Shown here: piece by piece, positions 34,316 to 47,228 of the stretch | Numbering within the stretch: position 1 is the stretch's first letter | Layout: the number at the start of each line of letters is the position of its first letter | DNA from: Rotaria sordida | Taxonomy: Eukaryota > Rotifera > Eurotatoria > Philodinida > Philodinidae | Assembly: GCA_905250125.1 (NCBI GenBank) | Contig: CAJNOL010001398.1 | Span: forward strand, 1-64,000 | Direction: 5' to 3' | Length of the DNA stretch: 64,000 nucleotides | Notes under the pieces: model-generated | Told to the model about the DNA's origin: nothing | Seen by the model: only the letters and a program-made list of their open reading frames with translations | Database searches by the model: none | Translations under genes and position numbers: made by a program

Positions 34316-36526
34316 TTGTTTTAGAAGAAAATCAATGATATTATAGAATTTATGAAAATATTTCCAATAAATTCAATCTAAAATGTATTCATATAAATAT
34401 TTATAAGAAAATAATTTTAAATCATATATTAAATATTCATCGTTTGTAATTCGAATCAAATATTGTTCGATTCTCTCATATGTTTAATAAAAATATAGAA
34501 ATAAGGTTATATCAATCTTCAATGGATTCCTATGTTTATGACTTAATAATTATAAAAATTTTGATCAAATTTAATCGTATCGAACATCTTATAAACTCTA
34601 TTTGAGATGAACAAAATCTTTTTGTATTGAATAGATTCATGTCGATTAAAATCAGAATTTGATAAAAATATATCTGAGTTTAATTTACTGGTTTTTCTAT
34701 AAGGGATAACGATGTTTTCAAAAAATAAAAATTAATTTTCATTCAAGGAAAAATGTATGTAAACCGAGATTGCAAAAAAGAGATCTATAAAAATATCATA
34801 TCTTTGAGACAAAAAGAGAAAATGATTGAAAATATGTGGTGATCTTTCAAATAACACTGGCATTTCGTTTATTTTGATTGAATGAATAAATAAAGAGTTA
34901 ATAAAAACTTCCCCAACATTGTTTTATTCTTAGTCAATTTTTTCCACGCTTTGCTGTATTTTTTTTTCATGTAAACGCATAGAAGTATAATTCATATCAA
35001 ATAACAGAGATAGAAATGTCACAGATGTAGCTTAATCGATGCCTTCTTTGAAGAAATATCGACTTTTATTAGAATAAACTTAAATTAATTTATTTTGTTC
35101 TAAATGAAACAATAAACGGAAATGTTTCACGAAAATCAATGCTAATCTACATTGCATTAATTGCGATTTCATGGGAGACTTTACATGAAAATCTATGAGA
35201 ATTCATTTGGGAATCTTTATCAAATCTATGAAAATCTAAGAGTGTGGTTTTGATGTGTTTCTATCTACCTGGAGAGAGACAAAAGTTGTGAGAAAGTTGA
35301 ATATTAATACTAACACCTATCCTTAATGCAGAGAGCAGCTCCAGATTGACATCTACATTCTTAATTTTGTGGATTTGAGAATAATTCGATAAAGTGTATC
35401 ATTTATGAATTCAAAAACAGAAGTTTTTTTTTCATATCGACAAAAGTTTCGTCTAAAGCTTTATGACATTTTGATCATTGTGAACTGTTGAGATTGTTGT
35501 TCATCTTTTTAATTTAAAAGTTGATGTTGTCATTGCTTTCATTTCATTGAAGATGAAAAATTTGTTAGTAAATAGGTGATGAGATATTATTTTGATAAAA
35601 TATTTTCATACGTATTATTAAAACAGAAGAAATCTCAGGAAAACTATGAAAACAAAAAGTCCTCAATAAAACTGGTAACTGTCGATAGGTTTTATTCTCA
35701 AATTTTGTTAAGAGAGAATCTTTTCATATTCAAAAACCAACTTGCTTTTTTTTGGCAATTGTACAAATGTTGTCAATGAATGGTTATTTTTTTTGAGGAA
35801 ATCTTTTATCGAAAGAAAAGTGTTTTGATTTTAGCCCAAGTAAACAAAAAAAAATACGTGAAGATGGGCGACATGACTAGTCCAAAATGTTCGCAATATC
35901 AGTCAAATCCAGCCTGAAACGTCTTCTAAATTCGTCGTGACTAGTTATCTTGACAAGAAATGTTTTGCAACTCCGTTCGGACTAATACGTAGAACAGAAT
36001 AAGAAAAGAAGACAAGGTAGATTCGATCATCTGACCTGACAATATTCAATACTTGACAGATGTCCTGACGGCAGATCACGACTCACCAATATACTGACGT
36101 TAGTTTAAATAGTTCAAATAGCAGAAAGATGCTCGTCCATTTGCTAGACAGTTAAAAACTTGTCGAAGACAAGTGACTGAACTAGTTTGAAGTGTCTTTT
36201 GCATCTGTCATGGCTAATCCAATTTTTAGGATGTACCATCATTACTAACTCAGAGTATTATGAAATTTCTTAACAACTGATCTTTCTCATACTAAATTGT
36301 CCAATCAACTGGTTTAGACTGACTAAGAATGAAAAGAAAAAGAATGTTATGCAAAGAAAATTTTTCAATATCTATATCATTAGTTGATAGTAAATGGTGA
36401 ATTATTAGACATATTTAGAACATAGACGAGACAATAGAATAAATATCATTTTCGCTAAGTATATTTTATTAAAAGTCGATCGGTATTATAGATATATGTA
36501 TTAAAATAGACGCTTTACAAATTGTT

Positions 36527-37285
36527 TCGAGCTTTAAGATTCAGATTTTTTTGCTCGAGAGTACTGAAATAACCTTTGAAAAGCCCAAAAAATTTAGTCT
36601 GAACGGAATTTGTGGATCGAAGTTTCTGATGAACATGTTCGTTCATTTTGGCCTGCTTCAAAGGATTCCGAACGAGCCAAAAACTATAGATCGCGACTAG
36701 AATTTTGTGCCCTTTTTGAATATGAACTTCGAAATGTTGTATCTAGTTTTATTGAAGAGTAGTGAGAACGTTTTTGAAAGGTCCAAAAAATTATTATTAA
36801 TGGTGAACCTACAAGTTTTGGTTTACCGTATAAGTCAATTTTCAAGCATGCGAAAAATTATCGCAGTAGGTCGTCTTGGTAGAGTGGACACTTTTCTACA
36901 AAATGTAATATTGAACTAAGTTGTAGCTTTTATCTAAGTAAAGCTATAAGCATTCTGTCAAGAGCTTCTTTCTACGTAAAACAGTTTTTTGGTCAAAAAA
37001 TCGATTTTTCAAAAATGAGTATTTAGGAAAAACGAAAATTGCAATGCCTTGTCGAAAGACAAACAAAATCTGAAATGGAGCATTTTTTAGGGTGGCTTCT
37101 GATCTACTAGCTAATGTGTAAATAAAGATTCCAACTTTTAGTTTCGAATTGCAATAGTAAAAATAAAAACATATGCAGAAAAATGCCCCATCCAAACTAA
37201 TTTTTTGGACTTTTCAAAGATTATTTCACTACTCTCGAACAAAAACTGAGACAAAATTTCAAAGCTCATATTCGAAATGAGCATG
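36527..37285. repeat. Three-copy repeat, two direct and one inverted
   Basis: Copies at 36527-36620 and 36709-36810 run in the same direction. A third, at about 37190-37285, is inverted. All share a block like CTCGAGAGTA(C/G)TGAAATAA.CTTTGAAAAG.CCAAAAAATT. The outer copies frame a 560-bp hairpin-capable unit. No coding sequence. Confidence 0.6.
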
Positions 37286-37702
37286 AAATTCTGATCCTAT
37301 CCATAGCTTTTAACTCGTCTGAAATACTTTCTGGCAGATCAAAAATGAACAAACATTTTGTCACAAAAATTTTTTGATCACCCGTTATATTGTAGATTGT
37401 CATCGATATTATTTTTTGAGGCGGAAATAGAAATACAAATGAATTCTTCAAGATCAATGCTGAAGTCAAGGATATACAGCATGTTTTATTACATCTCATC
37501 GTATTTGTGTGTGCGTTGCTACAAATTCTTCATTCTTTAAAATTCAAGATGCTATTGTGCACTTTTCCGAGGAGCAAAGATTTTGGATTTTTGAATGTTA
37601 ACGTGCAAATATTGAAGTATCCAAAAATAGGAAAAAATACAAAGTATACTGTTCATTTTCTGACAAAAACTATGATCTTAAAATTTCAAAACTAATTAGA
37701 TG

Positions 37703-37927
37703 TGTAAAATAAATTAAAAATAACAAAAATATTGTTATGTCATTATTTATTTTAAATATACATTTTGATTATTTTTATTTAAAAATTAATAATTTCGATT
37801 ACACATATGTAATTTAGTTTTAATTCTATAAATGGATTTATTTAATTTAAAATAAAATAAACTCATGATACTGAGAAAATTTAAATTCTCTTCAATTTAA
37901 ATAATTTTTAATTTATTTTTACACTTC
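37703..37927. repeat. AT-rich MITE-like inverted repeat
   Basis: The left end GTGTAAAATAAATTAAAAAT is mirrored at the right by ATTTTTAATTTATTTTTACAC. The interior is almost only A and T. AT-richness makes chance similarity likelier than for other elements. Confidence 0.4.
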
Positions 37928-39511
37928 ATATATAATTTTTTTTTAATACATTAACTTTTTTTTGAAATCTTAACGATCAGAAAAAATTTCAAAAATTCTA
38001 TTAAGTAATATCTACGAATATTTAGTGAGACATACAAGTTAATTTCTCGATCATATGATCCAATCGTCTAAACGACGGATAAGTAACATATTGTATGCAT
38101 GTTCGGATCTAACCTTTCGACTATATATATTTCAATTTAGAATAGCTCAGACTAGTCCAGTACATATCACTACAGCACGTCAGTTCAAAATCTTCTTTTC
38201 AATTTTAAATCACATTCTGACGCGCTTCATGTCAATCCGATCTATCTAGTCTTTATCTTAAAAAGTTTTCGTTCAAGACTAGTTTACATTATAGACAATA
38301 ACTTGATATCTAACCGACCCTGAAGTAGTCCTGGACGGGCCTTTTCCTAGAAAAAGACTAAACTAGACATGTATGATGATACTTGTCAATGACTAGAGCG
38401 AGGCGAGATACAAGGACGTAGCTGACTTCAGACTAGTTCTGGTCGAAGACTTTTTGAGAGAAAGACTAGAGAGGTCGGATCGATATGACTAGAAAAAAAT
38501 ACTGGATATTTAATCTGTTACTAACTTACTTGGAAGAAATGCATAATTCAGCTGATTATAAGGTCGAACCATTCAGTCAGCACTTGATAGGGTCGTAGAA
38601 TCCCATGAAGATGAATTATATAAAGATTATCAGTTGCATTCAATTGATCAATTACTTTTAAATAAGTGTCAAGAGAAAGAAGAATTTTGTCTTCATCTTT
38701 AAAATATGAATGTGTACGAATGAATTTTTCTATTTTTTGTCTCAATAGAAACTACCGTTCGTCTATCCGTTTTACTCAATTAAAATAAATATATGAGAAT
38801 ATTGATTGAAAACGTAGAAGAACTCATCAATCATTATGTTTGCTCTTTTCTTCGACAATAAAAGAAGAAAGAGATCTTCGGAAATTCCTTCTCAAACTGT
38901 TCGATATTTAGTTAAACTGACACGGAGAAACATCATCTTAAGTTGAAAGAAACCTATGAGAAGCAACTTTAAATATGTGCTTTACTTCATCACGGATGTT
39001 AACCAATAGGTGCAACTTCATTAAATCAAGTATCAAAGGTCTTTACTTAATACTTGATGCGAATAAAAAAAAAGATCACCAGTCTTCAATTCATTTCTTA
39101 ATATTAAATATTAATAAATCATATAATACTTTATACTATATTTAATTTTTTCTACTTAACATTTAATTCACATAAAATTAAGTGGAAATGATATTTACTT
39201 AATACAATCATTTACACGTAATTCTAAATGGTATGTAGAAAAATTTTAACATAATACAAAGTATTGTAAAGATTTGTTAAAATTTAATATTAAAAAATTA
39301 ATTGATAACTGCTGATATTCTTCTATCAATCTTAAAAATTAAATAGCAAATCTTTACTTAATTTAAAGTTAAGATTTAATTTTCATCCTTACAATTGATG
39401 AAGATTAACTTAAATAAATTTAGCTATTGTTATATAAAATTTTCTTACTTATAATTCGATGAAATATTTTGTTTTGATGTGTCATGTGAAAAGTAACGAG
39501 CTATACAAAAA

Positions 39512-39532
39512 AACAACAACAACAACAACAAT
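39512..39532. repeat. (CAA)n microsatellite
   Basis: About seven tandem ACA/CAA units with an A-run before them; no gene overlaps. Confidence 0.8.
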
Positions 39533-42500
39533 ATCCAATAATACTAACATGTATATTCTTACGAAAGAAAATGAAATACGAGAGGAAAGAAAAAAAGCTT
39601 GATTGTCTCTAATATGGCGCATACAGTTCGAACTTTCTGTCCTATTCCTTTTCTCTCTTTTTTTATGCTTGACTGAATAGAGCACATGTAGTTATCTCGA
39701 AAAAATGCCTCTCGAATTTTCAAAAATTGTTATTTCAAAAAGTTTCAAATTTTCGATTCTATCATAAAATATGTTAATATTTTATGTAACTATGAGTATA
39801 ATCATTTTTTTTTCGTTCTGTACAACTGTAGAAATGTTTTTTTTTTCTGTTTAGTGACTAGAAAAAAGTAGTCAATATAAGTAATCACTTTTTTTTTTAG
39901 TCAATTATGTATCACAAAACGAAAAAAAAAATATATTGATAAAGTTGAACGAAGCGAAAAAATTTCTCGTATTCATAGTTATATGAAAAATGAACATATT
40001 TTGTGATGTGATCTGAAATTCGAAATTTTTTGAAAATTGGAGAGGCATTTTTTTTTGAAGGTAACTCATAATTTATTATGAAGATGAAAAAAAAGTGCTG
40101 GGGAAGCTTTGAGTTGGACGCATCTTTCAACAAATGAGTTGTTGTCTTCTAAGTAGAATTCTTCAACGATTGTCTTACTGAAATTGCAATCATTATTTGA
40201 AGGTGACAGTATAATAGAGCTAGCATGATGGCGATAGAACTCATCAAAGGGTTTGAAGAGCATGGCTAATGATAAGATATCCTCTGTATCTTTTTTGAAA
40301 AATATCATTTATTTTATATTCAATCGAAAAAATTCTAATGTGTAACATTTTGTTCCATAATCTTTGTTCAAAAGAATGACTGTCAAATGTATTTTCGGAC
40401 AACAATTGAAATATAACAATTTGGATTGAATAGAAAGAAAAATAATTATCATCTTCTATATTACTCTCAATATGTCAGTTGTTAATGATAATGTTTGAAT
40501 CAGAGTCAAGAAAAGAAGAATGATATCAAATATAATAATTAGACATGATAGAAATATGAAGAGATTATGAATATCTCAATATAGTTAAAGAAAACTAATC
40601 GATACAAATATCCAAAAATTCAAGTTTGAAGTTTAAATATTTGAGCATACTTTGAAAATACATTAGAGAAAAATAAAGAACACTGGCAAATAATAAACAG
40701 ATCCAAGGTGATCTTCTCAAATCATTGGGATAGATATGTGTATCAAGACAATGATACAAATCACGCCACGTCATAATTGTTATATATTGGAAATAATAAT
40801 TTCGAATAAAATAAAATTATTCCCATGAGTTTTCCATGGATTTATCTTGAAAAAGAAAAACAATACGATTAATTATATTTTACTGGTGTAAAACCGAAAT
40901 CGATTCATGCAGAAGCTAAAATCCTCGTTGTAACTTATTAGTGATAATCAGGGTTGTTGTAAGATCATTAAGATTAAAAGACGAATATGAAGAATATTTT
41001 CATATGAGATAAACAAACAGATATTTTATAATCTTTCAGAAGATCAATGTTCTAATGATTGAATATCTATGAAAAATTTGGCTCGAAATAATATGTTTTG
41101 TAATGTAGAGAGTGAAAATATGAATGCTTTACGATTTCAGTTATAGATCCAGTTTTTATTCATCGTTGAGTACGAATAGAGAAGATCCAAGTTGAGTCCA
41201 TAATGTTCTCTTTGTTCTGTTTTCAAATTTTTTTGTTTATTTATTAATTTTCTAATTAAAAAAAAATCATCATTTTTATTATATCGAGTGAAATCAATTT
41301 AAATAAAAAGCAAAATTGTCATCAAAAGTATATTAACCATCACATAAAATTAATTGTTAAATAACCAATTTGGATAATATCGTGCTCTTTTCAACGAATT
41401 TGAAAAATGTTTATCTATCGAGAAAAGAACGACAAGAGAATAGACAACAACAAATAACTTAATATGAATTTCTTTTTCTTAAAATAGACAATAATTAATT
41501 GAAATCTTCATTCTTGACTTAGTCAAGCACACAGAGGATGGCAGACGTTAGAGAGAAAAAACTCGTATCTAGATCCGACCAAATTTAACTTGAGTCCATA
41601 AAAGATGTGCAGTCACATCTCCCTATCCTTAGTCAGACGATGCTCACTGTATAAATGTACTTTCTCCCCTATTTTCACCCTCTAGATTTACATAAAACAA
41701 AAGTCTTCTAAATAGACAAAGCTTGTTTCATATGCAAGAATCGCTTATATTCAAGTAACTAGTCTATTGAAATTGTATTTATTGATATTGATTATATCCT
41801 TATGAATCAAGAGAATTTCATGAGTCTTTCTTTTGTCTGCGATTGAGATAAACTATTTTTGTTTGACAATATTCTCGATTACGATCCAATATTACAGAGA
41901 AAAAATAATAAGAATCGAGCAAGTTTTTCAAAAAAGACGACGTTATGTTAAACAAGAACATCCAATTAATTGACTTATTAGTTTTACTTTATTTGTCCTA
42001 CTGAGGGTGTGGGTGAAGGTTTGAGTTTGGATGTAGGTGTGAATGGAGAAATGAACTACATCCACACCTTACTAGTGTCTACTTTGGATGTGGGATGGGT
42101 GAGATGTGAGTATTGGTTTGATGTGGCTCTGCCTGTGGATCTGTGATAGAGTGGCGGTTTAACGGTCTTTATATCACACACTTGCCTATACTTACACCCG
42201 CATCAGACGTCTACATTCCTGATTTTCCGCATCACTAGAAGTGTATATTTTTGGCCCGTTGTACTTTATCAAAAGAATAAGAGAATAATTATCCATGTGA
42301 TCATAAGAATTGTTCTCGTGTAATAAATTAAGTATGTATCAAAGAAAAAATATATCATTATCGAAACAGAGGCGTAATTCAACCTTACATTCGCATGTTT
42401 TACAACTGGATCTGATCTGAATGAATTGACACAATGCTCAACAATATTGGATTCGTTTAACATTATCAAATGTCGTCATTTTCAAGGATCAATGAAACAA

Positions 42501-43567
42501 TTATTGCTGCTAGAATTTGATGTTGGCATGGTTATCAATTGTGATTAGGACTCGCCTCTCTGTGTAGCAAATATTGAACGTGGCTATTTATCCGATTATC
42601 AATATGATAAATTATGTTTGAATGAATCTTTTACATTCGACAGTAGATCATACACATTTTATACAAGGTGTCACAAAGGTCATGACATGAAAAGAAGATT
42701 AAATATCTTCACCGAGTTTCAATCTAATGAGCTAAGGTTTTTTTTTCTAGTGATAAAAGAGAGCTCCAAGTTTTATTTATATGAATGATACGAAAGATAA
42801 CGGAGTTGAGATTTTCTATCACATTGCAATGAGTCATGGCTATCCACATGTGTACGAGCTTTTTGAAGTGCAGAACGAGAGTAGCTTTTATCGATAAGCA
42901 TACTAAATATGTTTTTTAATAGAAAAATTTAAAAAAAATAGTTCAATTCAAGACAGTGCAATGCATATTATTTTTTTTTCTTTTATAATAAATAACTACT
43001 ATTTCAATCAATATGTCACATAGTCGTTCTTTTTTGTATCTCTATCTTAATAGTAAACGAAGCCTTTCAGTCAAATATTCGAGAGTTTTTATCGGCAACG
43101 GTTAGTACTTTAAATTGACAGTAAAACAAAACATCATTTCTATGTCCAAAAAAAATCGATTTTACTCGTTGTTCCGCTGACACCAAATGTATGAAAACAA
43201 AAGATACGCGAACATAGGGCGATAAAGGATTCATACACGAAATGTCTCTTGCATATATTCGAAGAAATGAGCTTAAATGGAGTACAAAATGCTCTAGCCA
43301 AGGATACAAGTTTTTTCCAATGCAAAAGATCGAAATGGATTAAAGATAGTAGCATTGATTTTAATTTGAGTAAATTCTGGAATATGGTGCACTACTGCAT
43401 TTACAAACAACTAAATCCTACGAATGCAATAAAATTTTTCTGGGAATGTTAGCAACTTGATTATTAATCGCAATCTTCTTTGAAATATTGAGCAACCTTT
43501 TGTAACTATTTACTTTTTTTCTATTAATCACGCAGACAAAAATATTGTAGTTCAATAGTCGACTTAT

Positions 43568-43855
43568 TCAACAGTTTTTCTTGTAACTCAAGAAACAATG
43601 ATCACAGTAAACACCTTGGTCCAACTGCTTATTGACTGCACGTGTCGATTTAATACCAATTTTACCACCGTGCGCATCATTATAGACAACATCGTCCGCA
43701 CAACAACCGCCTGAGCGTCCCGTACACTGATGTGTGTGTTGATGTATCTTTTTGTGATATCCTGTGCAGCAACCTCCAATCACTGGACGGATAAATGCAT
43801 AACAATAAAGAACAACATAGGCAATTATCGGAAGTAATCGTCCAGCTAGCATCAT
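43568..43855 (-). CDS. Predicted secreted cysteine-rich small protein, 95 aa
   Basis: The frame opens with ATG-ATG at 43855 and encodes an N-terminal hydrophobic stretch (about residues 3-27) that fits a signal peptide. The predicted mature part holds eight cysteines in 68 residues: two Cys-Cys pairs (29-30 and 51-52) each preceded by Gly-Gly, singles at 44 and 95, and a C-x-x-C at 84-87. A TATA box lies about 75 nt upstream of the ATG. The composition (His-rich between residues 34 and 42) and Cys spacing suggest a disulfide-rich extracellular peptide. I do not recognise the family. It could also be the first exon of a longer gene or a chance frame. No near-consensus AATAAA was seen just downstream. 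Confidence 0.45.
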   Translation of the reverse strand: MMLAGRLLPIIAYVVLYCYAFIRPVIGGCCTGYHKKIHQHTHQCTGRSGGCCADDVVYNDAHGGKIGIKSTRAVNKQLDQGVYCDHCFLSYKKNC

Positions 43856-43930
43856 TAGTGGAAGTTTAATGTGGAGAATAATTGTAGTAATGAGTAGATA
43901 GCGATGATATTTGTAGAGTGTAATAGTAGT

Positions 43931-43937
43931 TTTTATA
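43931..43937 (-). promoter_or_regulatory. TATA box upstream of the Cys-rich peptide gene
   Basis: TATAAAA on the minus strand, in the context GGCTATAAAAAC, about 75 nt before the ATG at 43855. That distance leaves room for a roughly 45-nt leader. Confidence 0.4.
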
Positions 43938-46079
43938 GCCTAATGTTGAATATTGCATCATATACTGTAGTGTCTTTATATTTTTCACAGAATAAAAACA
44001 TACTGAGCATCTTAGTCAAATAATGGAATGAACACAATCATTGCATTTTAATTCAAGATTAATTTCAAGGTCAAGATATCTGATGTCGATGTTTATTACT
44101 GATTGTATATGGAATAACTTTATTTTGTCAAAATCAACATGGGAAAAGGATAAATATGCAACAATATGTGATCAAATTACCTTTCAAAGTCAAATTTAAC
44201 TTCGCCAAACATTGCACATTGATAGAAGACTCATACAATACACTTTTCTGCATGAAAGAGAATTCATTATTAGCAATTTCAAAAAAGCAGTAGATAAATA
44301 TATGTTACTCTTATTGGAATCTGATAGTCGATGAGAGACAAGATACGAAAGGAAAGAAACTCATGGAGGACAGAAAAAATAGAAGTCTTTAAAAAGCAGA
44401 CGTTTCCCCCCCAAACCTAGAAGAGACGGCGATAGTAATTTGCAGGTAGATTCATAAAAAGCTGACATTTTTACGGAAACTATGTGGTATGAAAAAGAGG
44501 TCCATGTTTGAAAAGTTTCGAGTTAAAATGAAAATTTTACGCCTGTGATAAAACTGATCTCAGCTGGAAATTCATTAGAAATCAAAATATGTCAAAAAAA
44601 GAATTACTGGTTACACAAGGTATCACTACAACGAGAATCAAAGTGTTCTATGTCAAAAATGACGTCCACCGTCGAAAACATCACATCCGTACTTTACATA
44701 CAGTATAGGAAATGTATGAGAATTATTTTAGTTTTATTGAGTGACTTTAGCACATCCTCTCTATACAGTACGTGTCATCAGTCCCAGTACGTTTAAAAGT
44801 TAAGGTGAACTCAATCTTTTCCAACCAAGTTTTCAGCAGAGATACAGCTCGACAAACTAATTGTAAACATTGACTCATACTCGATTATATTGACATGTAC
44901 TGTGGATTTGAACTCAACACTAATCTTACCTATTACGACTATATCTCGATCCTTTTATCCTTCTGCTTATACGCAACCGCTTATTTGGAAATTCAACGCA
45001 CAGTCATCTGCAATAAAAAGATTATACAAATTATTTTGAGGATGTGGGTGTGAGTTTGGCTGCGGGATGTGGATATGGATATTCCTACCTTTCACATCCG
45101 CACATTGCTACAAAGGATCAGAGTCAATCACTGATGAAATCAGTTCCATTGAGAAATCTGATTTCTTATAAGCCGAACAGTCATACAAGGTGTCCAAAAT
45201 TGATTACTGGTAGAATAAATCCTATAGCATCTTAATGTGTTATATACAAGCCAATGGAAAAACTCAATGCCTACAGATCCTTTTGAATCCATTTTCGAAT
45301 CGATGTCTTCTTTCCCTTGCAGTCTGTAGCGTCAGTAATCCCTTCATTTCTATACGACAGTTCTGGACCTTTCAGAATATGAATGTAAGTGCGGCTTTTA
45401 TGTTGATCCGCATCGATATTCATACTTACACCTGCCTACAAGAGAATAGAAAAAGTCAAGTATCCTACCGGACTTGAAAATCATAAACAATACAACAAAC
45501 AGTAAATATATAGCTTTGTTGAGGATTTTCTATCACATACTTAAAATTTTTTATTTTTATTAAGTTCGTTCATATTTAACGAGAAAAAATGAAAGTATTA
45601 AAATCTAGTCCATATGATTAGCATCTAGATGTAGAAACTTGTTCAAAAGCGTATAAATAAGACGAAACTTGTCAGTGGAATTATGTTGACGAGCGTGTGA
45701 ATCAGTACCTGAGCGATTACAACTTTGGAAAGACTTAGAGGATGAACACATTGAGCGATTTTTGTAAAAAGCTCACTTTTAAAAAGATTTTACAAATATG
45801 TGCTATTGTGCGTATTATTTTCTAGTTCTATTTCGCTAATAAATGTTTCGTTAGAACTGAAACTTGTTTCCTTACTTTTGACCATCCCATATCTGCACAT
45901 TTGTGAAGAAATTATTACATCTAGATATTGATCATATCCTACATCTTTGAATTATATCACCTAGTATATGTGGTAAAAATATGAGATCTAACTGAATATG
46001 TACAAATAAAAAATCAAAAAAAATTATTTGTTCTGTTACTTTTAGTCCACCCTATATATATTTATATAGACATACACAA
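43938..46079. other. Intergenic with G-rich and transposon-end-like motifs
   Basis: No supported gene. 45035-45475 starts with GATGTGGGTGTGAGT and ends with ACTTACACCTGCC, an inverted pair that resembles motifs at 42000-42220. TACAAGGTGTC at 45184 is also found exactly at 42662 and looks like a Tc1/mariner-type end. The frames at 45044-45235 and 45235-45477 lie inside this repeat-like block. Confidence 0.35.
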
Positions 46080-46179
46080 NNNNNNNNNNNNNNNNNNNNN
46101 NNNNNNNNNNNNNNNNNNNNNNNNNNNNNNNNNNNNNNNNNNNNNNNNNNNNNNNNNNNNNNNNNNNNNNNNNNNNNNN
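46080..46179. other. Assembly gap, 100 N
   Basis: Exactly 100 N characters, the usual size for a scaffold gap of unknown length. Sequence on either side may not be contiguous. The predicted frame crossing it is not real. Confidence 0.99.
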
Positions 46180-47228
46180 CGCAGAGTTTAGTCTTTGGTC
46201 CCAACTGTGAGCGAATCCAGTTACGGAATACTTGAATCCAGGCCCAAGATATCCTACGTGCAAATACAAGTTGTTAAAATTAATTATTTTAAAAAGAACT
46301 TGATTTTACCAGCATTGTTTGAGTAACATCAAGAATTATTGACAATGAAACATGACATTCAAAATTGGCAAACATATGCACACTCACTGTGGAAAAAATT
46401 CCACTTAAATATTCATATTAATAGTATAAATTGATCTAGACTATTCTATGAAAAAAATAAAAAGACTTTTACAAATCAAATGACACTATTTCTATATCCA
46501 GATCTTACACTATACAAAAATGTTTTTATATAGTTTTAAGTCAGATTTCTTGTATTTTAATTATTGGTAAAATTTTATTTTAGTTGATACAATTATTAAC
46601 TCTTTTGGATTGTAATACAGAATTTATGATTTAAGTATTCTTGAAGTAAATAAGCAACAAAAACAAACAATAAGTATAAAATTCATGAATGTAAATTCAT
46701 TCACTGAAACAATTATTTGATTATCTCATGATTATTTAATGTAAAAAATAGAACTGTTGATTTGATGTTTTGATCAAAATGAACTATATCTTATTCTACA
46801 GTAGTTTTTTTCAATGATACTATTTAACTCTATGAAGTAATTTGAGAAAAAAACCAGCCTCGATCTATCGTAAAAACATTCGGAAATCAAACTTATTGAA
46901 AAAACCCCACCCACACCCACGCCCTGCTATGACGAAAACAGATATCATTATCGTTTTTTTACTTTCTAAACCTTATATTAACGAATAGATATCAAGATTA
47001 AATTTTCTGTAGGCGAAAAAAAAACACATCCTTGAAATTTATTCTTTTTATATATCAATCAATAACGAAAAAAAAAAAGAAGTTTGAAGAAAACAATAGT
47101 CACACAAAGAGAATATTCTATATTGGTATTAGAATTGTATTAAATTATAATAATAAAAACTAATCAAGCAAATACTAAATCAAACTTTGAATTTTTTTTT
47201 CATTTAATTTACATGGTGCCTTGTTTTT
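46180..47228. other. Intergenic, no gene seen
   Basis: AT-rich sequence downstream of the tetraspan gene. The only marked element is the C-rich word CCCACCCACACCCACGCCC at 46907-46925. Confidence 0.4.

Larger units (their letters stand above)
34316..43567. other. Gene-poor interval of 9.2 kb rich in repeats
   Basis: No gene is supported. Contents: a three-copy repeat (36527-37285), an AT-rich inverted-repeat stretch (37703-37927), a GACTAG-rich block (38150-38492), a (CAA)n microsatellite (39512-39532) and G-rich TGTGGG-like motifs near 42000. Minus-strand frames at 38548-38745 and 40066-40308 have more coding-like composition than most, but no recognisable domain and no clean splice context. 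They might be exon relics. Confidence 0.5.

Noticed and set aside
38548..38745. 65-codon minus-strand frame with coding-like composition
   Set aside because: It has a non-ATG start, no clean splice context and no recognised domain; kept only as a possible relic.
46042..46269. Frame crossing the N block
   Set aside because: It is produced by reading through the assembly gap.
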